Positions 1 through 8,365 of a DNA stretch of 55,639 nucleotides are shown piece by piece. Made by a program: the position numbers and the translations under genes. Below the pieces are notes generated by a model. It did no database searches, was not told the origin of the DNA, and was given only the letters and a program-made list of their open reading frames with translations. The DNA is from Oerskovia rustica (GTDB taxonomy: Bacteria; Actinomycetota; Actinomycetes; Actinomycetales; Cellulomonadaceae), in NCBI RefSeq assembly GCF_014836555.1, contig NZ_JACSQQ010000016.1, positions 48,706 to 104,344 on the forward strand. The letters run 5' to 3'. Every line of letters starts with the position of its first letter. The stretch's first letter is position 1.

Positions 1-28
1 CCCCCCCCCCCCCCCCCCCCCCCCCCCC
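1..28. repeat. Poly-C homopolymer at window edge
   Basis: The window opens with 28 consecutive C residues directly downstream of the pspA stop codon. No other homopolymer of this length was noticed in the window. It may be a real G/C tract or an artefact of poly-G sequencing at a contig end. Confidence 0.9.
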
Positions 29-46
29 GTCGGTCGGGGCCGGGGC

Positions 47-844
47 CTACCAGCCCCCGGACGGGGCGTCCTGCGTGCCGGCCTCGATCGACGTCACGGT
101 CGTGGGCGTGATCTGCGGGGCCGGGGAGGCGCCGCCGCTCTTGAGCGCCGCGAGCCGCGCCTCTACCTCGATGTTCGCCCCTGACGCCTCGAGCTCCTCG
201 AACTGGGCGTCGAGCGAGGACGCGGCGACCTCGGCCTGGCCGAGCGCCTTGGCCTCCTCGCGACGCACCTTCTCCTCGAAGCGCGACACCTCGCTCGTGG
301 GGTCGAGGACGTTGATCGAGCTGATCGCGCCCTGGACGGTCTGCTGCGCCTCGGCGGACTTCTGGCGGGCGACGAGGGAGTCACGCTTGGACTTGAGCTC
401 GCCCAGCTTGCCCTTCATCTGCGCGAGGCCGGTCTTGAGCTTCTCGACGGTCTCGCGCTGCGACGCGATGAGCGGCTCGGCCTGGCGGACCTCGCCCTCG
501 GCGGAGATCTGCCGCTGGAGCGCGACCTTGGCGAGGTTGTCGAACTTGTCGGCGCCCGCGGTGTCGCCCGACGAGCGGAAACGGTCGGCCTGCGCGGACG
601 CGGCGGCGGCCTTGTCGCCCCACTCGCGCACTGCCGCGACGTCCTCGTTGTAGTCCTGCTCGGCGAGCCGGAGGTTGCCGATGGTCTGCGCGACGGCCTG
701 CTCGGCGTCGGCGATGCTGTTGGTGTAGTCGCGGACGAGCTGGTCCAGCATCTTCTGCGGGTCCTCGGCGCCGTCGAGGAGCGAGTTGATGTTCGCCTTG
801 GCCAGCTGGGTGATGCGTCCGAAGATGCTCTGCTTCTCTGCCAT
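47..844 (-). CDS. pspA: PspA/IM30 family phage-shock protein
   Basis: Predicted 265-residue member of the PspA/Vipp1 family, peripheral membrane proteins that form ESCRT-III-like assemblies and protect the membrane under envelope stress. The N-terminus begins MAEKQSIFGRI and has the amphipathic-helix character of the family. Residues of about 25 to 220 are almost entirely charged heptad-rich coiled coil without Cys, and the tail is short and Pro/Ala-rich. The ATG was chosen because AGGAAGG lies eight bases upstream; the same frame stays open far upstream, but only by antisense to the TPM gene. It follows the TPM-domain gene by 62 bp on the same strand, so the two are probably co-transcribed, a pairing often seen in actinobacteria. 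Confidence 0.93.
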   Translation of the reverse strand: MAEKQSIFGRITQLAKANINSLLDGAEDPQKMLDQLVRDYTNSIADAEQAVAQTIGNLRLAEQDYNEDVAAVREWGDKAAAASAQADRFRSSGDTAGADKFDNLAKVALQRQISAEGEVRQAEPLIASQRETVEKLKTGLAQMKGKLGELKSKRDSLVARQKSAEAQQTVQGAISSINVLDPTSEVSRFEEKVRREEAKALGQAEVAASSLDAQFEELEASGANIEVEARLAALKSGGASPAPQITPTTVTSIEAGTQDAPSGGW

Positions 845-906
845 CGGTCGTGCCTTCCTGCTCGTGGATGGGGTGCGCGATGCTCGTGCTTGCCGTGCCG
901 TCCGAC

Positions 907-2988
907 CTAGAACCGTCCTCCTCTGCTCGAGCGGCCGCCCGAGGACCTCCCGCCCGACGAGCCCCGCGACGAGCGGCCCGACGACCCGCCGAAGCCACCG
1001 CCCCCGAACCCGCCTCCGCCGTAGCCGCCGCCGAACCCGCCTCCCGACCGGCGTCCGCCGCCCCCGCCGCGCAGGATCTGGTCGAGGAGGATGCCGCCCA
1101 GGACCATGCCGCCGACGTTGTTGCCGCCGCCTCCAGAGCCGCCGCCGAACATCCCCGCGTCGTTCTGCTGCGACTCCCACGCGGACGCGTCGCGCTGCGC
1201 GAGCTGTGCCGCGGCCTGGGCCAGCGCGTCGGCCTGCTGGGCCGTGGCGAGCGCGCGCACGGGGTCGGAGGGCTGGAGGGCACGGGCCTCGCCGAGGTGG
1301 CGGATCGCCTCGGAGAGCCGCGTGCGGGCTTCGGGCCCGACGGCGCCGCGCCGGGTCTCGATGAAGTCGTTCGTCGCGCGGATCTGGGAGTCGACGCGCC
1401 CGATGGTGTCGCGCAGGAGCGCCGCGGCGCGTGCGGCCTGCTCGGCGCTCGCGCGGAACGGAGCCAGTGCGGCGTCGATCGCGGCCTCGGCGTCGGTGAG
1501 CCGGCGCAGGGCCGCGATGGGGTCGCCACCGCTGCGCGCGGTCTGTGCCTCGGCCACTGCGGACTGCGCCTCGGTGGCGCGCGCCGACACGGTCGGGTCG
1601 GCCGGTGCGAGGCGGGCGGCGTCGGCGATGTCCGCGGTGATCGACGCGACCGCGACGTCGAGGCGCTGGCCCGCCTGCGCGAGGACCTCGCCCGCGGAGT
1701 CGATCGCGTCGAGGAGGATCATGGCCTGCCCGACGGCGTTCTCGGCGGCGCGGGCGTGCGCGACGGCGGACGCCCGGTCCTTGCCCTCGAGTGCCGACCG
1801 CCCGGCGGCGATCGCCTCGCGGGCGCCTGCGACGAGCTGGAGGGCCTGCTGGGGGTTCGCCGAGACGGAGGCGAGCGCTGCCTCGGGGTAGGTCGCGGAG
1901 AGCGCGGCGAGCGTGCTGCGGGCCGGAGCGACGCGGGCCTCGACCTCGCCCGCGCGACGTTCGACCGTGTCGAGGACCTCGGGGGCTCGGGACTGCAGGT
2001 CGCGCAGCTCGTCGAACTGGGCGGACTCGGTGTCGAGCGAACGGCTCACCTCGGTGCACAGCGCGATGATCTGCGCCATCATCGTGCGGGCCTGGGGCTC
2101 GGCCTCCGGGGTGTCGTCGTCGAGCTGCTGGCGCAGCGCGAAGGCCTGGGACACCTTCTGCTTGCCCTTCTCGAGCGCGACCTGGAACTCCTGCGTCGCC
2201 TCGAGGCCGAACTGGGCCTGCGCGAAGCCGAGCTCCTGCTCGGACGTCTTGACGGCGTCGTCGATCGCGACGAGGGCCGAGCTGGCCCGCCGGTCCAGCT
2301 CGTCGGTCGGGAGCTGGGCGAGCTCGTCGGCCTCGTCCGGTCCGCCGGGCCTCGCGGCCGTCCCGCGGCGCTTGCTCAGGATCGCGCGGACCACGAAGCA
2401 GCCTGCGATCGCGAGCAGGCCGACCACGAGGGCCACGAGCCAGCCCGAGACGCCCGAGGACGACGAGCCCGTCGCCTCGGCGTGCAGGGAGTCCGCTGCG
2501 GCGACCGCGGCCCCCGCCCAGTCGTCCTGCCTGAGCTGGTCCTCGATCGCCTCCTGGACCGTGTCGAGCGAGGCTTCGGACAGTCCGATGTTGTGGTCGG
2601 CCGACAGGTCGTACCGGCGGTCCGTGGTCGCGACGGCCAGCAGGACGTCGTCCCGGCCCAGGCCGGACAGGTTGGCCGTCGAGGTGGCCCAGGTCTGCGC
2701 GTCCTGCCCGTCGAACGTGTCGACGTAGACGACGAAGAGCTGGTACGGGGTGTCGTCCTCCAGCCGGTCCATCGCCTTCTCGATCTCGTCGGTCCGGTCC
2801 CCGAGCACCCCGGCGGGGTCGGTGATCCTGCCCGGGAGGTTGAGCGGCTGCTCGGCGGTCGCGGTGGAGCCGAGGCCGGTCAGGGTGAGCGCGCCGGCGA
2901 TCCCGAGCGACAGGACGCCGCGGAGGACGGAAAGACGCGCACGGTGCGCCGGGCGGGGGAGTGCGGGGGGAACGGACGACGAGGCCAC
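907..2988 (-). CDS. TPM-domain secreted/membrane protein with coiled coil and Gly-rich tail
   Basis: Predicted 693 residues. Order of parts: a signal peptide (hydrophobic stretch about 22-42, likely cleavage after STATA near 45), a TPM domain at about 50-170 (TDPAGVL, YQLFVVYVDT, DDVLLAVA and the RYDLSADHNIG region are family-like), one membrane helix at about 183-204, a long Ala/Glu/Arg coiled-coil region to about 600, and a C-terminal tail of GGG, GGYGGGGFGG and SSGGRSS repeats. TPM domains are linked to photosystem repair in plants and to phosphatase-like or membrane roles in bacteria; the bacterial function is poorly defined. The GTG start at codon VASSSVPP has AAAGGAT upstream; an ATG 20 codons earlier is less likely. 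Upstream partner of pspA, so an envelope-stress role is inferred. Confidence 0.88.
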   Translation of the reverse strand: MASSSVPPALPRPAHRARLSVLRGVLSLGIAGALTLTGLGSTATAEQPLNLPGRITDPAGVLGDRTDEIEKAMDRLEDDTPYQLFVVYVDTFDGQDAQTWATSTANLSGLGRDDVLLAVATTDRRYDLSADHNIGLSEASLDTVQEAIEDQLRQDDWAGAAVAAADSLHAEATGSSSSGVSGWLVALVVGLLAIAGCFVVRAILSKRRGTAARPGGPDEADELAQLPTDELDRRASSALVAIDDAVKTSEQELGFAQAQFGLEATQEFQVALEKGKQKVSQAFALRQQLDDDTPEAEPQARTMMAQIIALCTEVSRSLDTESAQFDELRDLQSRAPEVLDTVERRAGEVEARVAPARSTLAALSATYPEAALASVSANPQQALQLVAGAREAIAAGRSALEGKDRASAVAHARAAENAVGQAMILLDAIDSAGEVLAQAGQRLDVAVASITADIADAARLAPADPTVSARATEAQSAVAEAQTARSGGDPIAALRRLTDAEAAIDAALAPFRASAEQAARAAALLRDTIGRVDSQIRATNDFIETRRGAVGPEARTRLSEAIRHLGEARALQPSDPVRALATAQQADALAQAAAQLAQRDASAWESQQNDAGMFGGGSGGGGNNVGGMVLGGILLDQILRGGGGGRRSGGGFGGGYGGGGFGGGGFGGSSGRSSRGSSGGRSSGGRSSRGGRF

Positions 2989-3111
2989 CTCGTGATCCTT
3001 TCCCACGGGTGCGGGTGTCGCAATCGTGAAACGGGACAGCAGGGGCATTTCACCCGACGTGATGGTTCGAGGCGCGGGGGTGGCGCCACGGACCGTCCGC
3101 TGGGAATGTTC

Positions 3112-3122
3112 GTACGGCGTAC
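3112..3122. promoter_or_regulatory. Palindrome GTACGGCGTAC upstream of DUF5701 gene
   Basis: An 11-base palindrome (GTAC-GGC-GTAC) lies 34 bases before the ATG of the DUF5701 gene and just before CATGTTAG, which could be a -10 region. GTAC-containing inverted repeats of this kind are common TetR-family operators, but no TetR gene is in the window. Confidence 0.4.
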
Positions 3123-3156
3123 CATGTTAGAGGGACGACGTCGACGAGAGGAACCC

Positions 3157-3879
3157 ATGACGACCACGACGACCACGACGCCCGCACGAGCTGCGGCCCC
3201 GCTGGCAGCGCCGGCGACGGCACCGCGCCCGGGGGCTGCCCTACCGCCGCTCGTCGACCAGGCCGAGCGGCTGATCGCGCTCGGCGTCCATGCTCTCGCC
3301 GGGCTGTCGGCGGACGAGGTGCGCGACGCCGTCGGGCACCTTGCGCACGATGCGCCCGACGGCGGGCTGCTCGCCGTGCATCCCCGCCTCGCCCCGCCGT
3401 CCGTCCTCGCGCCGCTCACGAGGCTCGGGGACAAGGAGGGCTTCGTCGTCGTCGACATGGAGGACGTCGACCGCTTCGAGCCGATCGAGGGGCTCGTGCT
3501 CCCGGAGGGCCCGCTGTACGTCGTGACCGACGTCGACCGCGGCGACGACCTGGCGAACTGGTCCCCCGACGAGGCGCTGCCCGAGTTCGAGCGACGCGAC
3601 CGCACGCCGCTCGTTCTCGGCGAAGGGATCCACTGGGCGCTCCAGACACCCGACGTCGTCGAGCGCAACCACTGCTACATGACGATCGGCTCGCGGCTGC
3701 GCAAGGACGAGGGACGTCTCGACGCGCGGACGCCCGCAGTGTGGATCTCGAACGGCACCGGTCGCGACGGCAAGGAGCGACGCGGCGCACCCAAGGTCGG
3801 TTGGTGCTGGGCGGGCAACCGGCACACGTGGCTCGGCTTCGCGTCGGGAGCGCGTCGCGTCGGAACCCCGACGGGGTAG
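3157..3879 (+). CDS. DUF5701 family protein
   Basis: Predicted 240-residue cytoplasmic protein of unknown function. The C-terminal half carries the conserved signature of DUF5701: NHCYMTIGSRLRK, ARTPAVWISNGTGRDGK, PKVGWCWAGNRHTWLGFAS. The N-terminal 30 residues are a low-complexity Thr/Ala/Pro stretch. The ATG with GAGAGGAACCC before it was preferred; the frame is open far upstream only as antisense of the TPM gene. Transcribed alone, convergent with the XPB helicase gene, with a strong hairpin in between. No catalytic role is known to me for the family. Confidence 0.8.
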   Translation: MTTTTTTTPARAAAPLAAPATAPRPGAALPPLVDQAERLIALGVHALAGLSADEVRDAVGHLAHDAPDGGLLAVHPRLAPPSVLAPLTRLGDKEGFVVVDMEDVDRFEPIEGLVLPEGPLYVVTDVDRGDDLANWSPDEALPEFERRDRTPLVLGEGIHWALQTPDVVERNHCYMTIGSRLRKDEGRLDARTPAVWISNGTGRDGKERRGAPKVGWCWAGNRHTWLGFASGARRVGTPTG

Positions 3880-3920
3880 GGGGGGACGAACGGCCCGGGG
3901 TGGACCGTCAGGCGGGCGCA

Positions 3921-3990
3921 AGGGAGGGGGTGTGTTCTCTGCGGAGCGACGACACCTGGTGCCGCTCCGCAGAGAATACACCCCCTCCCT
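3921..3990. terminator. Bidirectional terminator with 28-bp stem
   Basis: The left arm at 3921-3948 and right arm at 3963-3990 pair over 28 bp with a single G-T wobble. The 14-base loop contains a further small palindrome (CACC-T-GGTG). The right arm ends exactly one base before the stop codon of the XPB gene (minus) and the left arm starts 41 bases after the DUF5701 stop (plus), so it fits a shared terminator of the convergent pair. There is no clear U-tract, as is usual in high-GC actinobacteria. Confidence 0.8.
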
Positions 3991-5658
3991 CTACTGCACG
4001 ACGCCCAGGTCCTCGGCGTCGACGATGCGGTACGCGTAGCCCTGCTCCGCCAGGAAGCGCTGGCGGTGCGCCGCGAAGTCCTGGTCGACGGTGTCGCGCG
4101 AGACCACGGCGTAGAAGTGCGCGGTGCGGCCGTCCTGCTTGGGCCGCATGATGCGACCCAGGCGCTGCGCCTCCTCCTGGCGGGACCCGAACGACCCCGA
4201 CACCTGGATCGCGACCGACGCCTCGGGCAGGTCGATCGAGAAGTTCGCGACCTTGCTCACGACGAGCCGCGAGATCTCCCCGGAACGGAACGCCTCGAAC
4301 AGCCGCTGGCGCTCGCGCACCGTCGTGGCCCCCGTGATGACGGGCGCGTCGAGGTGGTCGCCGAGCTCCTCGAGCTGGTCGAGGTACTGGCCGATCACGA
4401 GGACCTGGTCGTCGGGGTGCGCGGCCGCGATCTGCTCGACGACGCGGTTCTTGCCCGCCGCGGTGGCAGCGAGCCGGTACTTGTCCTCGGGCTCGGCGGT
4501 CGCGTACGCCATGCGGTCACGGTCGGACAGCGTGAGGCGCACCTCGACGCAGTCCGCGGGCGCGATGTACCCCTGGGCCTCGATGTCCTTCCAGGGCGCG
4601 TCGTACCGCTTGGGCCCGATGAGGCTGAAGACCTCGTCCTCGCGCCCGTCCTCGCGCACGAGCGTCGCGGTCAGTCCGAGGCGGCGGCGCGCCTGGAGGT
4701 CCGCGGTCATGCGGAAGATCGGTGCGGGCAGCAGGTGGACCTCGTCGTAGACCACGAGGCCCCAGTCGCGCGCGTCGAGCAGCTCGAGGTGCGTGTAGAC
4801 ACCCTTCCGCTTGGTCGTGAGCACCTGATAGGTCGCGATGGTGACGGGCTTGATCTCCTTGCGGGCGCCCGAGTACTCGCCGATCTCGTCCTCGGTGAGC
4901 GTCGTGCGCCGCACGAGCTCGTCGCGCCACTGGCGCGCGCTCACCGTGTTCGTCACGAGGATCAGGGTCGTCGTCCCGGACTTCGCCATGGCCCCGGCGC
5001 CGACGATCGTCTTGCCCGCGCCACAAGGGAGCACGACGACGCCGCTGCCCCCGTGCCAGAACCCCTCGACGGCCTGCTGCTGGTAGGGCCGCATGGCCCA
5101 GGGCTTGTCCTCGTGCGCCGGGTCGGTCGGCGACAGGTCGATCGGGTGCTTCTCGCCGTCGACGTACCCCGCGAGGTCCTCGGCGGGCCAGCCGAGCTTG
5201 AGCAGCACCTGCTTGAGGTGCCCGCGCTCGGACGGGTGCACGACCACCGAGTCGTCCCCGAGCCGGTCGCCCACCAGACCCGCGGTCCGCTTGGACTTGA
5301 GGACCTCTGCTAGCACGGCCTTGTCCGTCGCCTGGAGCACGAGCCCGTGCGTCGGGTGCGCGACCAGCTGGAGCCGCCCATAGCGCGCCATGGTCTCCGC
5401 GACGTCGACGAGCAGCGCGTGCGGCACGGGGTAGCGGCTGTACTCGAGCAGCACGTTGACGACCTGCTCGGCGTCGTGCCCCGCGGCGCGCGCGTTCCAC
5501 AGCCCGAGCGGCGTGAGCCGGTAGGTGTGGACGTGCTCGGGGGCGCGCTCGAGCTCGGCGAAGGGGGCGATCGCCCGTCGGGCGTCGCCCGAGCGGGGGT
5601 GGTCGACCTCGAGCAGCAAGGTCTTGTCGCTCTGCACGATCAGGGGGCCGTCGGCCAT
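3991..5658 (-). CDS. XPB/ERCC3-type DNA repair helicase
   Basis: Predicted 555-residue superfamily 2 helicase of the bacterial XPB group, 3'-5' DNA helicases related to the TFIIH subunit. Visible motifs: Walker A PCGAGKT at 211-217, DEVH box at 305-308, GLTATL at about 328-333 followed directly by the XPB-specific RED motif at 335-337, and the C-terminal helicase lobe with QEEAQRLGRIMRPKQ. The N-terminal 180 residues match the damage-recognition-like domain region. It lies 48 bp downstream of the helicase-associated protein gene, an arrangement conserved in mycobacteria (Rv0861c/Rv0862c), so the two probably work together in DNA repair or transcription-coupled processes. Confidence 0.95.
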   Translation of the reverse strand: MADGPLIVQSDKTLLLEVDHPRSGDARRAIAPFAELERAPEHVHTYRLTPLGLWNARAAGHDAEQVVNVLLEYSRYPVPHALLVDVAETMARYGRLQLVAHPTHGLVLQATDKAVLAEVLKSKRTAGLVGDRLGDDSVVVHPSERGHLKQVLLKLGWPAEDLAGYVDGEKHPIDLSPTDPAHEDKPWAMRPYQQQAVEGFWHGGSGVVVLPCGAGKTIVGAGAMAKSGTTTLILVTNTVSARQWRDELVRRTTLTEDEIGEYSGARKEIKPVTIATYQVLTTKRKGVYTHLELLDARDWGLVVYDEVHLLPAPIFRMTADLQARRRLGLTATLVREDGREDEVFSLIGPKRYDAPWKDIEAQGYIAPADCVEVRLTLSDRDRMAYATAEPEDKYRLAATAAGKNRVVEQIAAAHPDDQVLVIGQYLDQLEELGDHLDAPVITGATTVRERQRLFEAFRSGEISRLVVSKVANFSIDLPEASVAIQVSGSFGSRQEEAQRLGRIMRPKQDGRTAHFYAVVSRDTVDQDFAAHRQRFLAEQGYAYRIVDAEDLGVVQ

Positions 5659-5706
5659 GGGCGTCCTTCCGGGTGGTGCGCCGTGTCGTGACGCGGGTGG
5701 TGCGGG

Positions 5707-8301
5707 CTAGTCGTTCGGCGCCCCCGCCGACGCGTTCGTGGTCGCGTCGGTCGACGCGTCCTGGGTGGGGGCGGGGGCGTCGGTGAAGACGCCCGCGATG
5801 CGATGGACGGCGACGGTCAGCTCGGCGTCGCGCGCGGGGTCGAGGGCGCGCAGGCGGCCGCCCTCCAGGACGAGGGGCTTGACGCGGCGCCGGGTCGGCT
5901 GACCGGTGGGGTCGATCGTCTCGAGGACCACGTGGTCGCCCGCGTCGATCGCGTCGCGCAGGAGTCCCAACGCCGCGGGGGGTTCGGTTGTTCCGCGAGG
6001 TTCGGGCGCGACGTCCTCACGGGTCGTCGTCGTGGGAGGAGCGGCGAGCGCCGCGTCGTCGGCCGCGCGCAGACGGGGGACGAGCTCGGCGTACCGCTCG
6101 CGCCGGGCCGCGGCGTCCTCCTGGTGCACCGCCGGCCCGACGGCGGAGCGCCCCCGGGTGGCCGTGTCCAGCGGGCGGCGCCCGCCCACGCGGGAACGGA
6201 CCGTGGTGCGGAGCCGCTCGGTGCGCACGACCCGCCCGTCGGGTCCCTCGACGGTCGAGGCGAGGCCGCGGTCGCGCAGCGCGGCCTGGAGCGTCGCCGC
6301 GGGGACGAGCGAGACCAGCACGGTGGGTGCGATGCGGAACAACGACAGGTGACGCAGCGACGGGTCCTCCACGAGGCCCGTCAGGAGCGCGGCGTCCTCC
6401 GCGCGCACGTAGCTCGACGCGCTCCCGACCCGCAGCCGCCCGTGCCGGCGAGCGGTGTCGCGGACCAGGTAGTCGAGGGGTTGGGGGAGCGACGCCCGCG
6501 AGTGGCCCGCGAGGTCGGCCAGCAGGTCGTCCGCGGTGCGGCCAGCGTCGAACGCACGGGTCAGTGACTCGGGGGTGAAGCGGACCGTGATCGCAGCCCC
6601 GCGCGACTCGACCTCGGCGGCGTCCTCCAGAAGCCGTTCGAGCGCGGTGCTCGGTCGGCCCGGGACGATGCCCGTGAGGTCGCCCTGGAGCAGGAGCTCG
6701 TCGACCTCGGGCGGCAGGACCGACTCGAGTGCGGCCGCGAGCGCCGCCTCCGAGGACGTGAGCACGGGCGCGCCCGACCTGCTCGACTCCGCGGGGGCGT
6801 TCGTGCGCGCGACGGGTGCGGCGCCGTCGGGCCGCAGGAGCGCGCGGCCCGTGGGGGCGAGCGCCCCGACCCCCGTGACCCCCAGGAGGTGGGCCTCGTG
6901 GAGCAGGCCCTCGATCGCCTGGAGCGGAGGGACCGACCGGGGCGACCCCCAGCGCAGGACCTCCAGGAGGTCGCCCGAGGTCAGGGCCGTCCCGGGGCGG
7001 TCGGCGAGCGCGGACAGCAGGTCGGAGCGCAGGCGCGGCACCCACGGCCTGGTGAGGTCGGGTTCGAGCGCGGCGCGCAGCGTGCCCCGCTCGTCGCGGC
7101 TGCCGACGGTCCACGGCGTCCGGCCCGAGCCCGCCCAGGCCGCGGCGAGCAGCGCCCAGCGGGCTGCCAGGGGAAGGTCGAGCCAGTCCTCGCCCGCGAC
7201 CGTGACGGTGAACGAGGGAGGGTCTTCGCCGTCGTCGACCACGAGACCTGCGGCGAGCGCGAGCTCGGCGACGAACGCGGCCGACGGCTCCTCGACCTCG
7301 AGGGTCGTCGCGAGGCGCCGGAGGTCCCGCACGCCCAGGCCGCCCGCGCGCAGGACGCTCGGCGGAGAGGCCTGCCACAGCGCGAGGAGGTGGGCGACGA
7401 GCCGGACCGCGTCCTGCGCCGCGCGAGCGGCCTCTGCGGCGATGGTGTCCTCGGCGAAGTGCGGGGCGTCGGGCTCGGGCGGGTGGGCGAGCGGCCGGGC
7501 GTGCGTGCGGCCCTCGCGCAGGGCGAGGGCGACCTCGCGGGGCAGGACGACGTGCCGCTCGTCGGACGCGAGCAGGAGACGCTGTCGCAGGAGCCACGTC
7601 GTCGCCTCCCGGCCCACGGGGTCGGCGCGCGGCGCGACGCCCACGGGCGGCCCCCAGGTGAGGGCGTCGAGGATGCTGCGTGCACCGGGTGGCGCGTCCG
7701 CGAGGAGGTCGTCGAGGGCGGTCGTCCCGATGCAGGCCGGGCTACCGGTCGGGGTGAGGGAGTCGGCCGGACGAGCAGCGAGCGGTGACGACGGGTCGGT
7801 GGGGCCGAGCCCCGCCGGGTAGGGGCCGAGGACCTCGGACAGGCCCGGCGCGACCGCGAGGTCGGTGCGCGGCGACGGGTCGCGGTCCCACAGCAGCGCA
7901 GCCTCTTCGAGGTGCGCGAGCGCGGCCCGGACGACCGGGGCGTCCGCGTCGCTCGCGCCGAGCGCGTCGAGGACGCGGTCGACCGTCACGGCCCCGTCGT
8001 CGCCAGGGGCGCCGCGCGTGGGTCGGGTGGGTGCTGGGCGGGACGTCGGCGTCCGCGGAGGGGGCTGGTCCCCGAGGACGAGGACGGACTCGAGGACCTG
8101 GAGCTCGAGGGCGTCGAGCCGGGCGGTCGCCCGGTCCAGGCTGGTACGGCTGGTGGCGCGTGCTGCGAGCGAGCGCAGCGTCGACGGCGAAGGAGTGGCC
8201 AGGTCAGGGCGCTGCAGCAGCAGCGCGACGAGGTGCTCGTCGCTGCGGGAGCGAAGAGCCTCGGGGAAGGTCCGGCGCTGAGCCGGAGGCGTTGAGGCCA
8301 T
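5707..8301 (-). CDS. Helicase-associated domain protein (XPB partner)
   Basis: Predicted 864-residue protein of the actinobacterial family annotated as helicase-associated / helicase C-terminal domain (Helicase_C_3 type). The N-terminus RRTFPEALRSRSDEHLVALL and the phrase RPDLATP are typical of the family. It lacks Walker A and DExH motifs, so it is not itself a helicase. The middle is rich in Ala/Leu helices like winged-helix repeats; residues of about 560-700 hold the conserved block GDLTGIVPGRPS...LERLLEDAAEVESRG. Directly upstream of the XPB gene on the same strand; orthologous to the Rv0862c position in M. tuberculosis. A DNA-binding or regulatory partner role is inferred from context. 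Confidence 0.85.
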   Translation of the reverse strand: MASTPPAQRRTFPEALRSRSDEHLVALLLQRPDLATPSPSTLRSLAARATSRTSLDRATARLDALELQVLESVLVLGDQPPPRTPTSRPAPTRPTRGAPGDDGAVTVDRVLDALGASDADAPVVRAALAHLEEAALLWDRDPSPRTDLAVAPGLSEVLGPYPAGLGPTDPSSPLAARPADSLTPTGSPACIGTTALDDLLADAPPGARSILDALTWGPPVGVAPRADPVGREATTWLLRQRLLLASDERHVVLPREVALALREGRTHARPLAHPPEPDAPHFAEDTIAAEAARAAQDAVRLVAHLLALWQASPPSVLRAGGLGVRDLRRLATTLEVEEPSAAFVAELALAAGLVVDDGEDPPSFTVTVAGEDWLDLPLAARWALLAAAWAGSGRTPWTVGSRDERGTLRAALEPDLTRPWVPRLRSDLLSALADRPGTALTSGDLLEVLRWGSPRSVPPLQAIEGLLHEAHLLGVTGVGALAPTGRALLRPDGAAPVARTNAPAESSRSGAPVLTSSEAALAAALESVLPPEVDELLLQGDLTGIVPGRPSTALERLLEDAAEVESRGAAITVRFTPESLTRAFDAGRTADDLLADLAGHSRASLPQPLDYLVRDTARRHGRLRVGSASSYVRAEDAALLTGLVEDPSLRHLSLFRIAPTVLVSLVPAATLQAALRDRGLASTVEGPDGRVVRTERLRTTVRSRVGGRRPLDTATRGRSAVGPAVHQEDAAARRERYAELVPRLRAADDAALAAPPTTTTREDVAPEPRGTTEPPAALGLLRDAIDAGDHVVLETIDPTGQPTRRRVKPLVLEGGRLRALDPARDAELTVAVHRIAGVFTDAPAPTQDASTDATTNASAGAPND

Positions 8302-8365
8302 CCGTCCGATGTTACGCGGGTCGGGAGTTCTCCCGCCCCGCGCGACCTCCGCACGGACGAGATGC

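Noticed and set aside
3921-3990. Terminal inverted repeats of an insertion sequence
   Set aside because: Only 14 bases separate the arms, there is no transposase and no target duplication was noticed; a terminator or REP-like element fits better.
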